A DNA stretch of 64,000 nucleotides from an uncultured Bacteroidota bacterium (GTDB lineage: Bacteria > Bacteroidota > Bacteroidia > Flavobacteriales > Flavobacteriaceae), in assembly GCA_902595555.1 (NCBI GenBank), contig CACJQM010000003.1:62001-126000 (forward strand). Direction: 5' to 3'. Within the stretch, counting starts at the first letter, position 1, and each line of letters begins with the position of its first letter. Below, one piece after another: positions 49,497 through 57,564 of the stretch. The translations under genes and the position numbers were made by a program. The notes below the pieces were generated by a model. That model saw only the letters and a program-made list of their open reading frames with translations, was not told the origin of the DNA and did not search any database.

Positions 49497-50641
49497 TACC
49501 TCTTTCAGTCCCAAATATTATTGGAAATGAATGGGAATATGTTAAAGATTGTTTAGATACTGGTTGGATTTCATCTGCTGGTGAATATGTTAATAAATTT
49601 GAACTTGCTATAAAAGATTATACAGGATCTAAATATGCAATAGCATGTATGAATGGTACTGCAGGTCTTCACATCTCGTTAAATCTAGCAAACATTGGTT
49701 CTGATGATATTGTTATAGCACCTAATTTAACATTTGTAGCTACCCTTAATTCAATTTCTTATACGGGTGCACAAATAATCTTAATAGATGCATTTAATGA
49801 TTCATGGCAAATTGATGTTAATTTAATTCAAAAATGGTTAGAAAAAAATACTGAAACTAAAATTATTAATGGTAAACCAACAACATTTCAAAAATCTTCT
49901 GGTAAAAAAATTGGTGCGATTGTTCCAGTTTATGTTTTAGGTGGATTTGTAGAAATTGATAAACTTTTAAAAATCAGTTACAAATATGGTATTCCATTAA
50001 TTGAGGACAGTACAGAAGCATTAGGAAGTTTTAAAAATAAAAAACATGCAGGTACTTTTGGATTAACAGGTGTTATAAGCTTTAATGGAAACAAAATTAT
50101 CTCAACTGGTGGCGGAGGAATGATTTTGACTGATAATGAAAAAATTGCTATTAAAGCAAAACATATAACCACGACAGCAAAAAAAGATCCATTACATTAT
50201 TTTCATGATGAAATAGGATATAATTATAGACTCGTTAATATTCTTGCAGCTATTGGATTAGGACAAATAGAAAAATTCAGCACTATTTTAAAAAGAAAAA
50301 AAGAAATTGATTTTATTTATAGAAGTGAATTAAGTGGAATAGCAGATATTAAGTTTCAAAAAAATTCCGCAAGTTCAAATCCAAATTGTTGGTTATTTAC
50401 TTTTAGGACAAAAAAAATGTCAAAATTATTAAACTATTTAAATTCTAAAGGAATCCAAAGCAGGCCTCTTTGGACTCCAATGAATAGACTACCCATGTAT
50501 AGTAAATTGAATTATATTTCTGAAAATGATTATTCAAATCAACTATATGAAGAATGTATAAGTATTCCATCATCCTCAAATCTTAAACAATCTGATCAGG
50601 AAATAGTAGTTTCAGCAATTAAAAATTTTTATAATAAATGA
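49493..50641 (+). CDS. DegT/LegC-family PLP-dependent sugar aminotransferase
   Basis: 382-residue aminotransferase of the LegC branch of the DegT/DnrJ/EryC1 family. It opens with 'PNIIGNEWEYVKDCLDTGWI', typical of LegC. CMNGTAGLHISL binds the cofactor phosphate, IEDSTEALGS supplies the Asp, and the PLP Lys is about residue 201 in FNGNKIISTGGGGM. It should aminate C4 of the UDP-4-keto-6-deoxy-HexNAc made by the next gene's enzyme. The downstream legionaminic acid genes (LegG, LegI, LegF) are absent. Confidence 0.9.
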   Translation: MIPLSVPNIIGNEWEYVKDCLDTGWISSAGEYVNKFELAIKDYTGSKYAIACMNGTAGLHISLNLANIGSDDIVIAPNLTFVATLNSISYTGAQIILIDAFNDSWQIDVNLIQKWLEKNTETKIINGKPTTFQKSSGKKIGAIVPVYVLGGFVEIDKLLKISYKYGIPLIEDSTEALGSFKNKKHAGTFGLTGVISFNGNKIISTGGGGMILTDNEKIAIKAKHITTTAKKDPLHYFHDEIGYNYRLVNILAAIGLGQIEKFSTILKRKKEIDFIYRSELSGIADIKFQKNSASSNPNCWLFTFRTKKMSKLLNYLNSKGIQSRPLWTPMNRLPMYSKLNYISENDYSNQLYEECISIPSSSNLKQSDQEIVVSAIKNFYNK

Positions 50642-51849
50642 TTTTACCTAATATTCAAGATTTTATTCAAAGTAATATAACCAATCGAAAGGAAAGTTTT
50701 TTTAAAAAGGACTTGGAGAACAACAAAAAAAAATTACATAAAGAGATAAATGGAAAATCTGTTTTAGTAATTGGTGGGGCTGGAACTATTGGTTCATCAT
50801 TTATAAAAGCAGCTTTATTATATAACCCATCAGAACTAGTGGTTGTAGACACAAATGAAAATGGATTAACAGAGCTAACTAGAACACTGCGAAGTAATAT
50901 TAATATTAAAATACCAAATGTTTATTTAACATATCCAATGTCCTTTAATTCAATTATATTTTATAAAATGTTTAAATCCCATGGAAAATTTGATATTGTT
51001 GCAAATTTTGCAGCTCATAAACATGTAAGAAGTGAAAAAGATCAATTTTCAATTGAAGCAATGATAAAAAACAATGTTATTGACGCTAAAAAGTTTTTAG
51101 ATTTTTTAAAATCATTTAAACCTGAACATTTTTTTTGTGTATCGACAGACAAAGCTGCTAATCCCGTAAATGTTATGGGTGGTTCAAAAAAATTAATGGA
51201 ACACGTTATAATGTCATATTCAAACAAATTAAAAATTACTACTGCTAGATTTGCAAATGTCGCTTTTTCAAATGGATCATTATTGTATGGTTTTTTGGAA
51301 AGGCTTTTACAAAGACAACCTATATCATGCCCATCTGATGTAAAAAGATTTTTCGTATCTCCGGAAGAAAGTGGAGAAATATGTTTGTTAACTTGTATTC
51401 TCGGAAAAAGTGGGGATATTTACTTTCCCAAATTAGATGCAAATCAGCTAGTTAGCTTTAAAAAAATCACAATAGATTTTTTTAAGTATTTAAAAAGAGA
51501 TATTAAATTATTTGATAGTGAGGATGAAGCCAAGAAAGCTAGCTTATCCATTTCTGATATATCACCCTACCCAGTATATTTCTTTAAATCTGACACAAGT
51601 GGAGAAAAATTATATGAAGAGTTTTACTCTAATGAGGATGTGGTGGAACTAGATAAATATGAATCAATAGGTATTATTACTAATTCTGCTAAACCAACTA
51701 ATAGCGAAATTGATTCAATTATTAATGAAATAAAATTGATTTTTAATAATGAGATTTATATAAAAAGTGATATAATTAAAGCTCTGAATAAATTAATACC
51801 TGACTTCCAGCATATTGAAAAGGGTAAAAATCTTGATGAAAGAATGTAA
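50638..51849 (+). CDS. UDP-N-acetylglucosamine 4,6-dehydratase (LegB/CapD-like)
   Basis: 403-residue protein with an N-terminal helical extension of about 45 residues before the SDR core. The NAD motif is VLVIGGAGTIGSSFIKAALL. NFAAHKHVRSEKDQFSIEAM and VSTDKAANPVNVMGGSKKLM (Met in place of Tyr, with conserved Lys) are typical of CapD-superfamily 4,6-dehydratases. So are TARFANVAFSNGSLLYGF and RFFVSPEESGEICLL. It is coupled by a 4-base overlap to the LegC-type aminotransferase, so the pair makes a UDP-4-amino-4,6-dideoxy-HexNAc. Confidence 0.88.
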   Translation: MILPNIQDFIQSNITNRKESFFKKDLENNKKKLHKEINGKSVLVIGGAGTIGSSFIKAALLYNPSELVVVDTNENGLTELTRTLRSNINIKIPNVYLTYPMSFNSIIFYKMFKSHGKFDIVANFAAHKHVRSEKDQFSIEAMIKNNVIDAKKFLDFLKSFKPEHFFCVSTDKAANPVNVMGGSKKLMEHVIMSYSNKLKITTARFANVAFSNGSLLYGFLERLLQRQPISCPSDVKRFFVSPEESGEICLLTCILGKSGDIYFPKLDANQLVSFKKITIDFFKYLKRDIKLFDSEDEAKKASLSISDISPYPVYFFKSDTSGEKLYEEFYSNEDVVELDKYESIGIITNSAKPTNSEIDSIINEIKLIFNNEIYIKSDIIKALNKLIPDFQHIEKGKNLDERM

Positions 51850-51851
51850 TT

Positions 51852-52523
51852 ATGTATTTAATTATAAAAAGATTTTTTGATCTAGTATTAGCTTTTGTTG
51901 CAATATTGTGTTTGTTACCTATCTTACTGCCAATAATTTTAGTATTACTTGTCACAGGTGAGGGATACGTTTTTTATAAGCAAAAAAGGGTTGGTATTAA
52001 TAAAAAAATATTTTTCATATATAAATTTGCAACAATGCTGAAGGATAGCCCTAATCTTTCAGGTGGCATTATCACAACAAAAAATGATCCTAGAATAACT
52101 CCTTTTGGAGGATTCTTGAGAAAGACTAAAATAAATGAATTACCACAATTATTAAACATATTATTTGGTCAAATGTCAGTAGTTGGACCTAGACCTGTTA
52201 TGCAAAAAAGTTTTGATGCATACCCAGAAGATGTTAAAAGTTCAATATATAATATTAAACCAGGCTTAACTGGTATTGGATCAATTATTTTTAGAGATGA
52301 AGAAGTTCTTCTAAATGATGTTAAAATTCAAGGTGATGATACATGGGAATTTTATAAGAAAAAGATTTATCCCTTTAAAGGCAAAATAGAATTATGGTAT
52401 CAAAAACGAATGGGATTTCTATTAGATTTCAAACTTATAATTTTAACTGCTTGGGTTATTTTATTTCCAAAAAGTAAAATCTATGAAAAATTATTTAAAG
52501 ACTTACCGAAGAGAAATTTTTAG
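51852..52523 (+). CDS. PglC/WcaJ-type initiating phosphoglycosyl transferase
   Basis: Monotopic phosphoglycosyl transferase that loads the first sugar phosphate onto undecaprenyl phosphate. The 223-residue protein has one N-terminal reentrant hydrophobic helix (FFDLVLAFVAILCLLPILLP) and the catalytic domain with KQKRVGINKKIF, KTKINELPQLLNILFGQM and SVVGPRPVM. It is the short PglC form. The catalytic Asp-Glu dyad reads Asn95-Glu96 here, so the usual nucleophile is replaced. The last gene of the run, it probably uses the 4-amino sugar made just upstream. Confidence 0.9.
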   Translation: MYLIIKRFFDLVLAFVAILCLLPILLPIILVLLVTGEGYVFYKQKRVGINKKIFFIYKFATMLKDSPNLSGGIITTKNDPRITPFGGFLRKTKINELPQLLNILFGQMSVVGPRPVMQKSFDAYPEDVKSSIYNIKPGLTGIGSIIFRDEEVLLNDVKIQGDDTWEFYKKKIYPFKGKIELWYQKRMGFLLDFKLIILTAWVILFPKSKIYEKLFKDLPKRNF

Positions 52524-52954
52524 TTAAATTTTTTAACTACGTAGGTAACTATTCCCCAAATAATAAGTTCATTTTCTTCATTTATTTCTATCTTTTTATA
52601 ATATTTATTTTCGGGTTTTAAGTATAGTTTTTCTCCAATTTTATTAATTCTCTTTACTGTAAAATCACCATCTAAATAACATACTGCAATTTTATTATTT
52701 TTTGGCTCAATACTTCTGTCAATAACCAATAAATCGCCATCTGATATTCCTGCATCTTCCATGGAATTTCCACTTACTCTTGCATAAAAAGTTGCTTCTT
52801 CATTGCTTATTAGCTCTTTATCTAGGCTTATTCTAATTTCTTTAAAATCATCAGCTGGAGATGGAAATCCAGCTGAAATTCCTTGTTCAACCAACCATTG
52901 ACCTAATGAGTCACCTTTTTTTGGTTTTAAAAATTTGAGGTTATTTTTTTTCAT
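52520..52954 (-). CDS. umuD: UmuD-like S24 self-cleaving protein
   Basis: 144-residue LexA/UmuD-type protein, self-processed to activate translesion polymerase. The cleavage site is probably Ala28-Gly29 ([12 protein letters not shown]). The Ser/Lys catalytic dyad is Ser64 ([13 protein letters not shown]) and Lys101 (GDFTVKRI). There is no DNA-binding domain, so it is UmuD rather than LexA. It overlaps umuC by 4 bases but lies downstream of it, the reverse of the E. coli umuDC order. Its stop overlaps the stop of the convergent sugar transferase. Confidence 0.93.
   Translation of the reverse strand: MKKNNLKFLKPKKGDSLGQWLVEQGISAGFPSPADDFKEIRISLDKELISNEEATFYARVSGNSMEDAGISDGDLLVIDRSIEPKNNKIAVCYLDGDFTVKRINKIGEKLYLKPENKYYKKIEINEENELIIWGIVTYVVKKFN
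52521..52539. terminator. Short palindromic hairpin at a convergent gene end
   Basis: TAGTTAAA and TTTAACTA form a perfect 8-base-pair stem around a three-base TTT loop. It lies exactly across the stop codons of the converging sugar transferase and umuD genes. It could act as a weak bidirectional terminator. The stem is AT-rich and no T tract follows on the plus strand, so confidence is low. Confidence 0.28.
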
Positions 52955-54210
52955 TTTACCTTGATAATTTCATCTACTTTACAAGTGTAATTAGGACTTA
53001 ATTTTTCTTGTTTCATTTTCCACCTTTTCCTTAAATCTTGAGAGGCAAGTTTAATTTTACTTTGACCTTCTTTTTTCTGAATAAAATCTATAGTTTTCAT
53101 TAAATATTTATGTTTTGGATCTTCATTATCAAATAAATTAAGCTGATGGTTGTTTGATGAATCCAATCCCATTACTATAGCTCCTGCTTTTTTATAATTA
53201 ATTCCTTGCTTAAATATTTTTTTAAGGCCTTCAATAGCATATTTACTTATTATCATATTTGAATTTGTAGAGAAAGGAATTGTCATTAATATTCCATTTC
53301 TGTATTGTGTTTTATTTTTTTGAAACTTATTGCTTCTCACAAATACATATATAGAATTACAATTACTTTTTTGAGCTCTTAGTTTTTCAGCGCAGCATAT
53401 AGCAAAAGTTGAGATTCTCTCTTTAATTTTTTCATAATCAGTAATTGTTCCTTCAAAACTTCTAGTTGTAGCAATTGCCTTTTTTGGAGACCTAATTTCT
53501 TCTAAGTTTAGTACAGATTTTCCTTCTAGTTCTTTTTTTAATCTTACGCCCACTACACTCATATTTTTTCTTACCCAGCCGTCTTCAAGATTTATAAAAT
53601 CATATGTAGTATTTATTTTAATATTTTTTAATTTTTCTGCATACCTAAAACCTATCCCCCAAACGTCACCAATATTTAACCATTTTAAAGCTTTAATTCT
53701 CTTTTCCTCTGAGTTTATCAAATAAATCCCTTTTGTTCGATTTGGAAATTTCTTAGCAATTCGATTGGCAACTTTTGCAAGTGCTTTTGTTGGGGCAATT
53801 CCTATACTGATTGGTATTCCTGTCCATTTAAGTGTCATGTCTTTTATTTCTTGACAATAAGATTCTAAATTATAGTTTTCAAAACCTTCAAATTTTAGAA
53901 AGGCTTCATCAATGCTATATATTTCAATATTTGGGGTAAATTTTGAAAGTATACTCATTACTCTACTGCTCATATCGCCATACAATGGGAAATTTGAAGA
54001 AAAAACCTGAACATTATTTTCTCGAAATATTTTTTCATATTTAAACGCAGGTGCTCCCATTGGTATGCCAAGAGCTTTTGCTTCATTACTTCTTGATATT
54101 GCACAACCATCGTTGTTTGATAAAACTACAACAGGTTTATTATTAAGTTTCGGATTAAAAACTCTTTCACAAGACACGTAAAAATTATTACAATCGATTA
54201 GGGCAAACAT
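52951..54210 (-). CDS. umuC: DNA polymerase V catalytic subunit (Y family)
   Basis: 419-residue Y-family translesion polymerase. The N-terminal catalytic Asp is in [40 protein letters not shown] follows, and the active-site [11 protein letters not shown] is at about 97-107. Then come the thumb/HhH region ([20 protein letters not shown]) and a little-finger domain ([20 protein letters not shown]). Full length for UmuC. It is the first gene of the umuC-umuD pair and diverges from the cupin gene 70 bases away. No LexA box was recognised in the gap. Confidence 0.95.
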   Translation of the reverse strand: MFALIDCNNFYVSCERVFNPKLNNKPVVVLSNNDGCAISRSNEAKALGIPMGAPAFKYEKIFRENNVQVFSSNFPLYGDMSSRVMSILSKFTPNIEIYSIDEAFLKFEGFENYNLESYCQEIKDMTLKWTGIPISIGIAPTKALAKVANRIAKKFPNRTKGIYLINSEEKRIKALKWLNIGDVWGIGFRYAEKLKNIKINTTYDFINLEDGWVRKNMSVVGVRLKKELEGKSVLNLEEIRSPKKAIATTRSFEGTITDYEKIKERISTFAICCAEKLRAQKSNCNSIYVFVRSNKFQKNKTQYRNGILMTIPFSTNSNMIISKYAIEGLKKIFKQGINYKKAGAIVMGLDSSNNHQLNLFDNEDPKHKYLMKTIDFIQKKEGQSKIKLASQDLRKRWKMKQEKLSPNYTCKVDEIIKVK

Positions 54211-54268
54211 TCATTTAAAAATACACTGAAATAACAGCTAATTCAAGATATTTTTGTTAAAATTTGGA

Positions 54269-54276
54269 TAACTTTG
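54269..54276 (+). promoter_or_regulatory. Candidate Bacteroidetes -7 box, possibly leaderless start
   Basis: TAACTTTG is an exact match to TAnnTTTG and ends 4 bases before the ATG at 54281. If used, transcription would begin at or next to the start codon, giving an essentially leaderless mRNA for the cupin gene. A TTG at 54254-54256 lies closer than the usual -33 distance, so the upstream element is not convincing. Confidence 0.38.
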
Positions 54277-54280
54277 GAAC

Positions 54281-54763
54281 ATGGATTATTTACATGAAGT
54301 TGAGAATGAAATTAGTGATTTAGGTTTTGAAATTATTTCAAAAGATTTCGAAAGACCATGGGGAGGATTTTTGGTTATAAATGAAAATCAAGCACAAGAA
54401 TTTGCAAATAAATTTTTTGATGGTATTGATATTGAATCTTTAAAAATAGGGGGAAAGCTAAGTCCAAAAATTCTTATAGTAAAACCAAATTCAAAACTTT
54501 CATGGCAGTATCACCACAGAAGAGAGGAAATTTGGAAGGTTTTTAAGGGAAACGTTGGTATTTCGAGGAGTCACGATAATAACCAAAATCCTATTGTAAA
54601 ACTTGATGAAGGTGATCAGGTTAAGTTAGAAAAAGGAGAAAGGCACAGGCTTATAGGATTGGATAATTATGCAGTTTTAGCTGAGATTTGGCAGCACACA
54701 GATTCTAATAATCCGTCTGATGAGAATGATATAGTTAGATTAGATGATGATTATGGAAGATAA
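54281..54763 (+). CDS. Phosphomannose isomerase type II-like cupin
   Basis: 160-residue single-domain cupin related to the C-terminal isomerase domain of ManC/mannose-6-phosphate isomerase type II. RPWGGFLVI is at about 25, KILIVKPNSKLSWQYHHRRE (metal-binding His pair) is central, and GDQVKLEKGERHRLIGLDN gives the second cupin motif. It likely interconverts mannose and fructose phosphates, feeding sugar nucleotide synthesis. It lies 59 bases before sucA and diverges from umuC. Confidence 0.8.
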   Translation: MDYLHEVENEISDLGFEIISKDFERPWGGFLVINENQAQEFANKFFDGIDIESLKIGGKLSPKILIVKPNSKLSWQYHHRREEIWKVFKGNVGISRSHDNNQNPIVKLDEGDQVKLEKGERHRLIGLDNYAVLAEIWQHTDSNNPSDENDIVRLDDDYGR

Positions 54764-54822
54764 TTTAAATTATTCTGTTTTAAATTCGAGATTAGTTGTA
54801 ATTTTAAATAGATAAAGGATTT

Positions 54823-57558
54823 ATGGATCCCTATTCATTTTTAAACACAGCCCATACAGCTTATTTTGCTGAGCTTTACGATCAATATTTAATTAATCCT
54901 GAATCTGTTGAACCAACATGGCGTGCTTTTTTTCAAGGATTTGAATTTGGAATTGATAAGGCATCAAAAAAGGAACAAGAAGTTCCTGAAAATATCTTAA
55001 AAGAATTTAAGGTTGTTAAGCTCATTAATGCTTACAGAACTAGAGGACATCTATTTACCAAAACGAATCCTGTTCGTGATAGAAGGAAATATTCACCAAC
55101 TTTAGATTTAGAAAATTTCGAGCTTTCAAAAGATGATTTAGACTTAAGTTTTAGTGCTGGTGAAATAATTGGAATAGGTAACTCTACTTTGGCTGATATA
55201 CTAATTCATTTAGAGAGAATTTATTGCGACTCAATAGGTATTGAATATATGTACATTAGAACACCTGAAAGAATTAAGTGGATTCAGAGTAAACTTAATG
55301 AAAATGACAACAGACCTAATTTTAATAAAAAACAAAAGAAACACATATTAAAAAAATTAGTTCAAGCCACTAATTTTGAACAATTTTTACAAAAAAAGTA
55401 TGTCGGTCAAAAAAGATTTTCCCTTGAGGGTGGAGAGTCATTAATTCCTGCTCTTGATTCAATTTTTGAGAATGCTGCATCAATGGGAGTTAAAGAATTT
55501 GTGGTTGGTATGGCGCACAGGGGAAGACTTAATACATTGTCAAATATTTTTGGTAAACCAGCAAAAGAAATTTTTAATGAGTTTGATGGAAAAGACTATG
55601 AAGAGCAAATTTTTGATGGAGATGTTAAATACCATCTTGGTTGGACATCAAAAAGAAAATCTGATGGAGGAGTAAATGTATACATGAATTTAGCACCAAA
55701 TCCTTCGCATTTAGAATCAGTAGGTCCAGTTGTTCAAGGAATTTCTAGAGCTAAACAAGATAAGTATCACAAGGATAATGTAAAAAATGTATTACCCGTA
55801 ATTATACATGGTGATGCTGCAATAGCTGCCCAAGGGGTTGTTTATGAAGTTGTGCAAATGGAAAGGTTAAAGGGATATCGAACTGCTGGTACAATTCATA
55901 TAGTTGTTAATAACCAAATTGGATTTACCACAAATTATATTGATGGAAGATCATCAACCTATTGTACGGATGTTGGAAAAGCTAATCTTTGTCCAATTCT
56001 TCATGTTAATGCTGATGATGTTGAAGCTGTTGTTCACGCATCTAATTTTGCTTTAGAATATCGAATGAGATATGAAAGAGATATTTTTATTGACCTATTG
56101 GGTTATAGAAAGTATGGCCACAATGAAGGTGATGAGCCAAGGTTTACCCAGCCTAAGCTGTATAAATCAATTTCAACTCACCCCGGTGTTAAAGAAATAT
56201 ATTCGAATCAACTTGTAAATGAGAAAGTAATTGATAAAGATGAAATTAAGAATATTGAAAATGATTATAGTGAAGATTTAAATGAAGATTTATCAGATTC
56301 TAAAAAGGAAAAAAATGTTGTTATTACACCTTTTATGCAGCATGAGTGGAAAGGTTTATCAAGAGTTAAGAGAAAAGTAATGCTAAAAACTTTCTCAACC
56401 GATGTTAATAAGAACGTATTAGAAAAAGTTGCTAAAAATATTTTTAAGTTAGATAATCCTGATCTTTATTTAAAAAAAGTAGCGAGATTAATGAATGATA
56501 GACACAATATGTTTTTCAAAGAAGATAAAATTGATTGGGCCATTGCTGAATTACTTGCATATGGAACCTTATTGGATCAAAATTATAATGTTAGAATCTC
56601 TGGTCAAGACGTTGAGAGAGGAACATTTTCTCATCGACACGCAATATTAAAAACAGAGAAAACAGAAAAAGAGTTTATACCATTAAATAATATTTCGAAA
56701 GATCAAGGCTCATTTCAAATTTATAATTCATCTTTGTCAGAGTATGGAGTCATGGGCTTTGAATATGGTTATGCACTAGCTTATCCTAATACTTTAACAG
56801 TTTGGGAAGCTCAATTTGGAGATTTTAGTAATGGAGCTCAAATTATGATTGATCAATACCTTTCCTCAGCTGAGGATAAGTGGAAGCTTCAAAATGGACT
56901 AGTATTAATGCTTCCCCATGGATATGAAGGTCAGGGTGCTGAACATTCATCTGCAAGGTTGGAAAGATATTTACAATTATGCGCCAAGGATAATATGTAT
57001 GTGGCTAATTGCACAACTCCAGCAAATTTGTTCCACATACTTAGAAGGCAATTGGTTACAAATTTTAGAAAGCCTCTAGTATTATTAACTCCCAAAAGTT
57101 TACTAAGGCATCCAAAAGTAATTTCAAAAACTAGTGATTTAATTAACGGAAAATTTTTACCTGTAATTGATGACAGAGATAAACAAAAAAATGTAAAATC
57201 TTTAGTCTTTTGTAGCGGTAAATTTTATTATGACCTGCTACATTATAAAAGACAGAACAAAATTTCAAATGTAGCGATTGTAAGAATAGAACAGTTGTTC
57301 CCTTTACCAAAGAAAGAGATTGAACGTATTATTGAAAGCTATTCATTTGATGAGATAGTATGGGCTCAAGAAGAGCCAAGAAATATGGGTGCTTGGGGAC
57401 ATTTATTAATGCATTTAGATAAAGCAAAAGAATTCAGGGTTGCTTCAAGAAGATTTTATGGAGCTCCAGCTTCTGGAAGTAAAGCTAGATTTGATAAAAG
57501 ACACAATGAAGTCATTGAATATGTATTTGATAAATCAAAAAACAATTTTAAAAAATAA
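54823..57558 (+). CDS. sucA: 2-oxoglutarate dehydrogenase E1 component
   Basis: Thiamine-diphosphate decarboxylase of the TCA-cycle 2-oxoglutarate dehydrogenase complex. The 911 residues cover the N-terminal helical segment (SFLNTAHTAYFAELYDQYL), GMAHRGRLNTLSNIFGKP at about 230, IHGDAAIAAQGVVYEVVQME, the ThDP-binding VNNQIGFTTN, the transketolase-like pyrimidine domain with GFEYGYALAYPNTLTVWEAQ, and the C-terminal REPR-type EEPRNMGAW. The usual partner, sucB, lies downstream but is separated by a glycosidase gene. Confidence 0.97.
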   Translation: MDPYSFLNTAHTAYFAELYDQYLINPESVEPTWRAFFQGFEFGIDKASKKEQEVPENILKEFKVVKLINAYRTRGHLFTKTNPVRDRRKYSPTLDLENFELSKDDLDLSFSAGEIIGIGNSTLADILIHLERIYCDSIGIEYMYIRTPERIKWIQSKLNENDNRPNFNKKQKKHILKKLVQATNFEQFLQKKYVGQKRFSLEGGESLIPALDSIFENAASMGVKEFVVGMAHRGRLNTLSNIFGKPAKEIFNEFDGKDYEEQIFDGDVKYHLGWTSKRKSDGGVNVYMNLAPNPSHLESVGPVVQGISRAKQDKYHKDNVKNVLPVIIHGDAAIAAQGVVYEVVQMERLKGYRTAGTIHIVVNNQIGFTTNYIDGRSSTYCTDVGKANLCPILHVNADDVEAVVHASNFALEYRMRYERDIFIDLLGYRKYGHNEGDEPRFTQPKLYKSISTHPGVKEIYSNQLVNEKVIDKDEIKNIENDYSEDLNEDLSDSKKEKNVVITPFMQHEWKGLSRVKRKVMLKTFSTDVNKNVLEKVAKNIFKLDNPDLYLKKVARLMNDRHNMFFKEDKIDWAIAELLAYGTLLDQNYNVRISGQDVERGTFSHRHAILKTEKTEKEFIPLNNISKDQGSFQIYNSSLSEYGVMGFEYGYALAYPNTLTVWEAQFGDFSNGAQIMIDQYLSSAEDKWKLQNGLVLMLPHGYEGQGAEHSSARLERYLQLCAKDNMYVANCTTPANLFHILRRQLVTNFRKPLVLLTPKSLLRHPKVISKTSDLINGKFLPVIDDRDKQKNVKSLVFCSGKFYYDLLHYKRQNKISNVAIVRIEQLFPLPKKEIERIIESYSFDEIVWAQEEPRNMGAWGHLLMHLDKAKEFRVASRRFYGAPASGSKARFDKRHNEVIEYVFDKSKNNFKK

Positions 57559-57564
57559 TTTATT

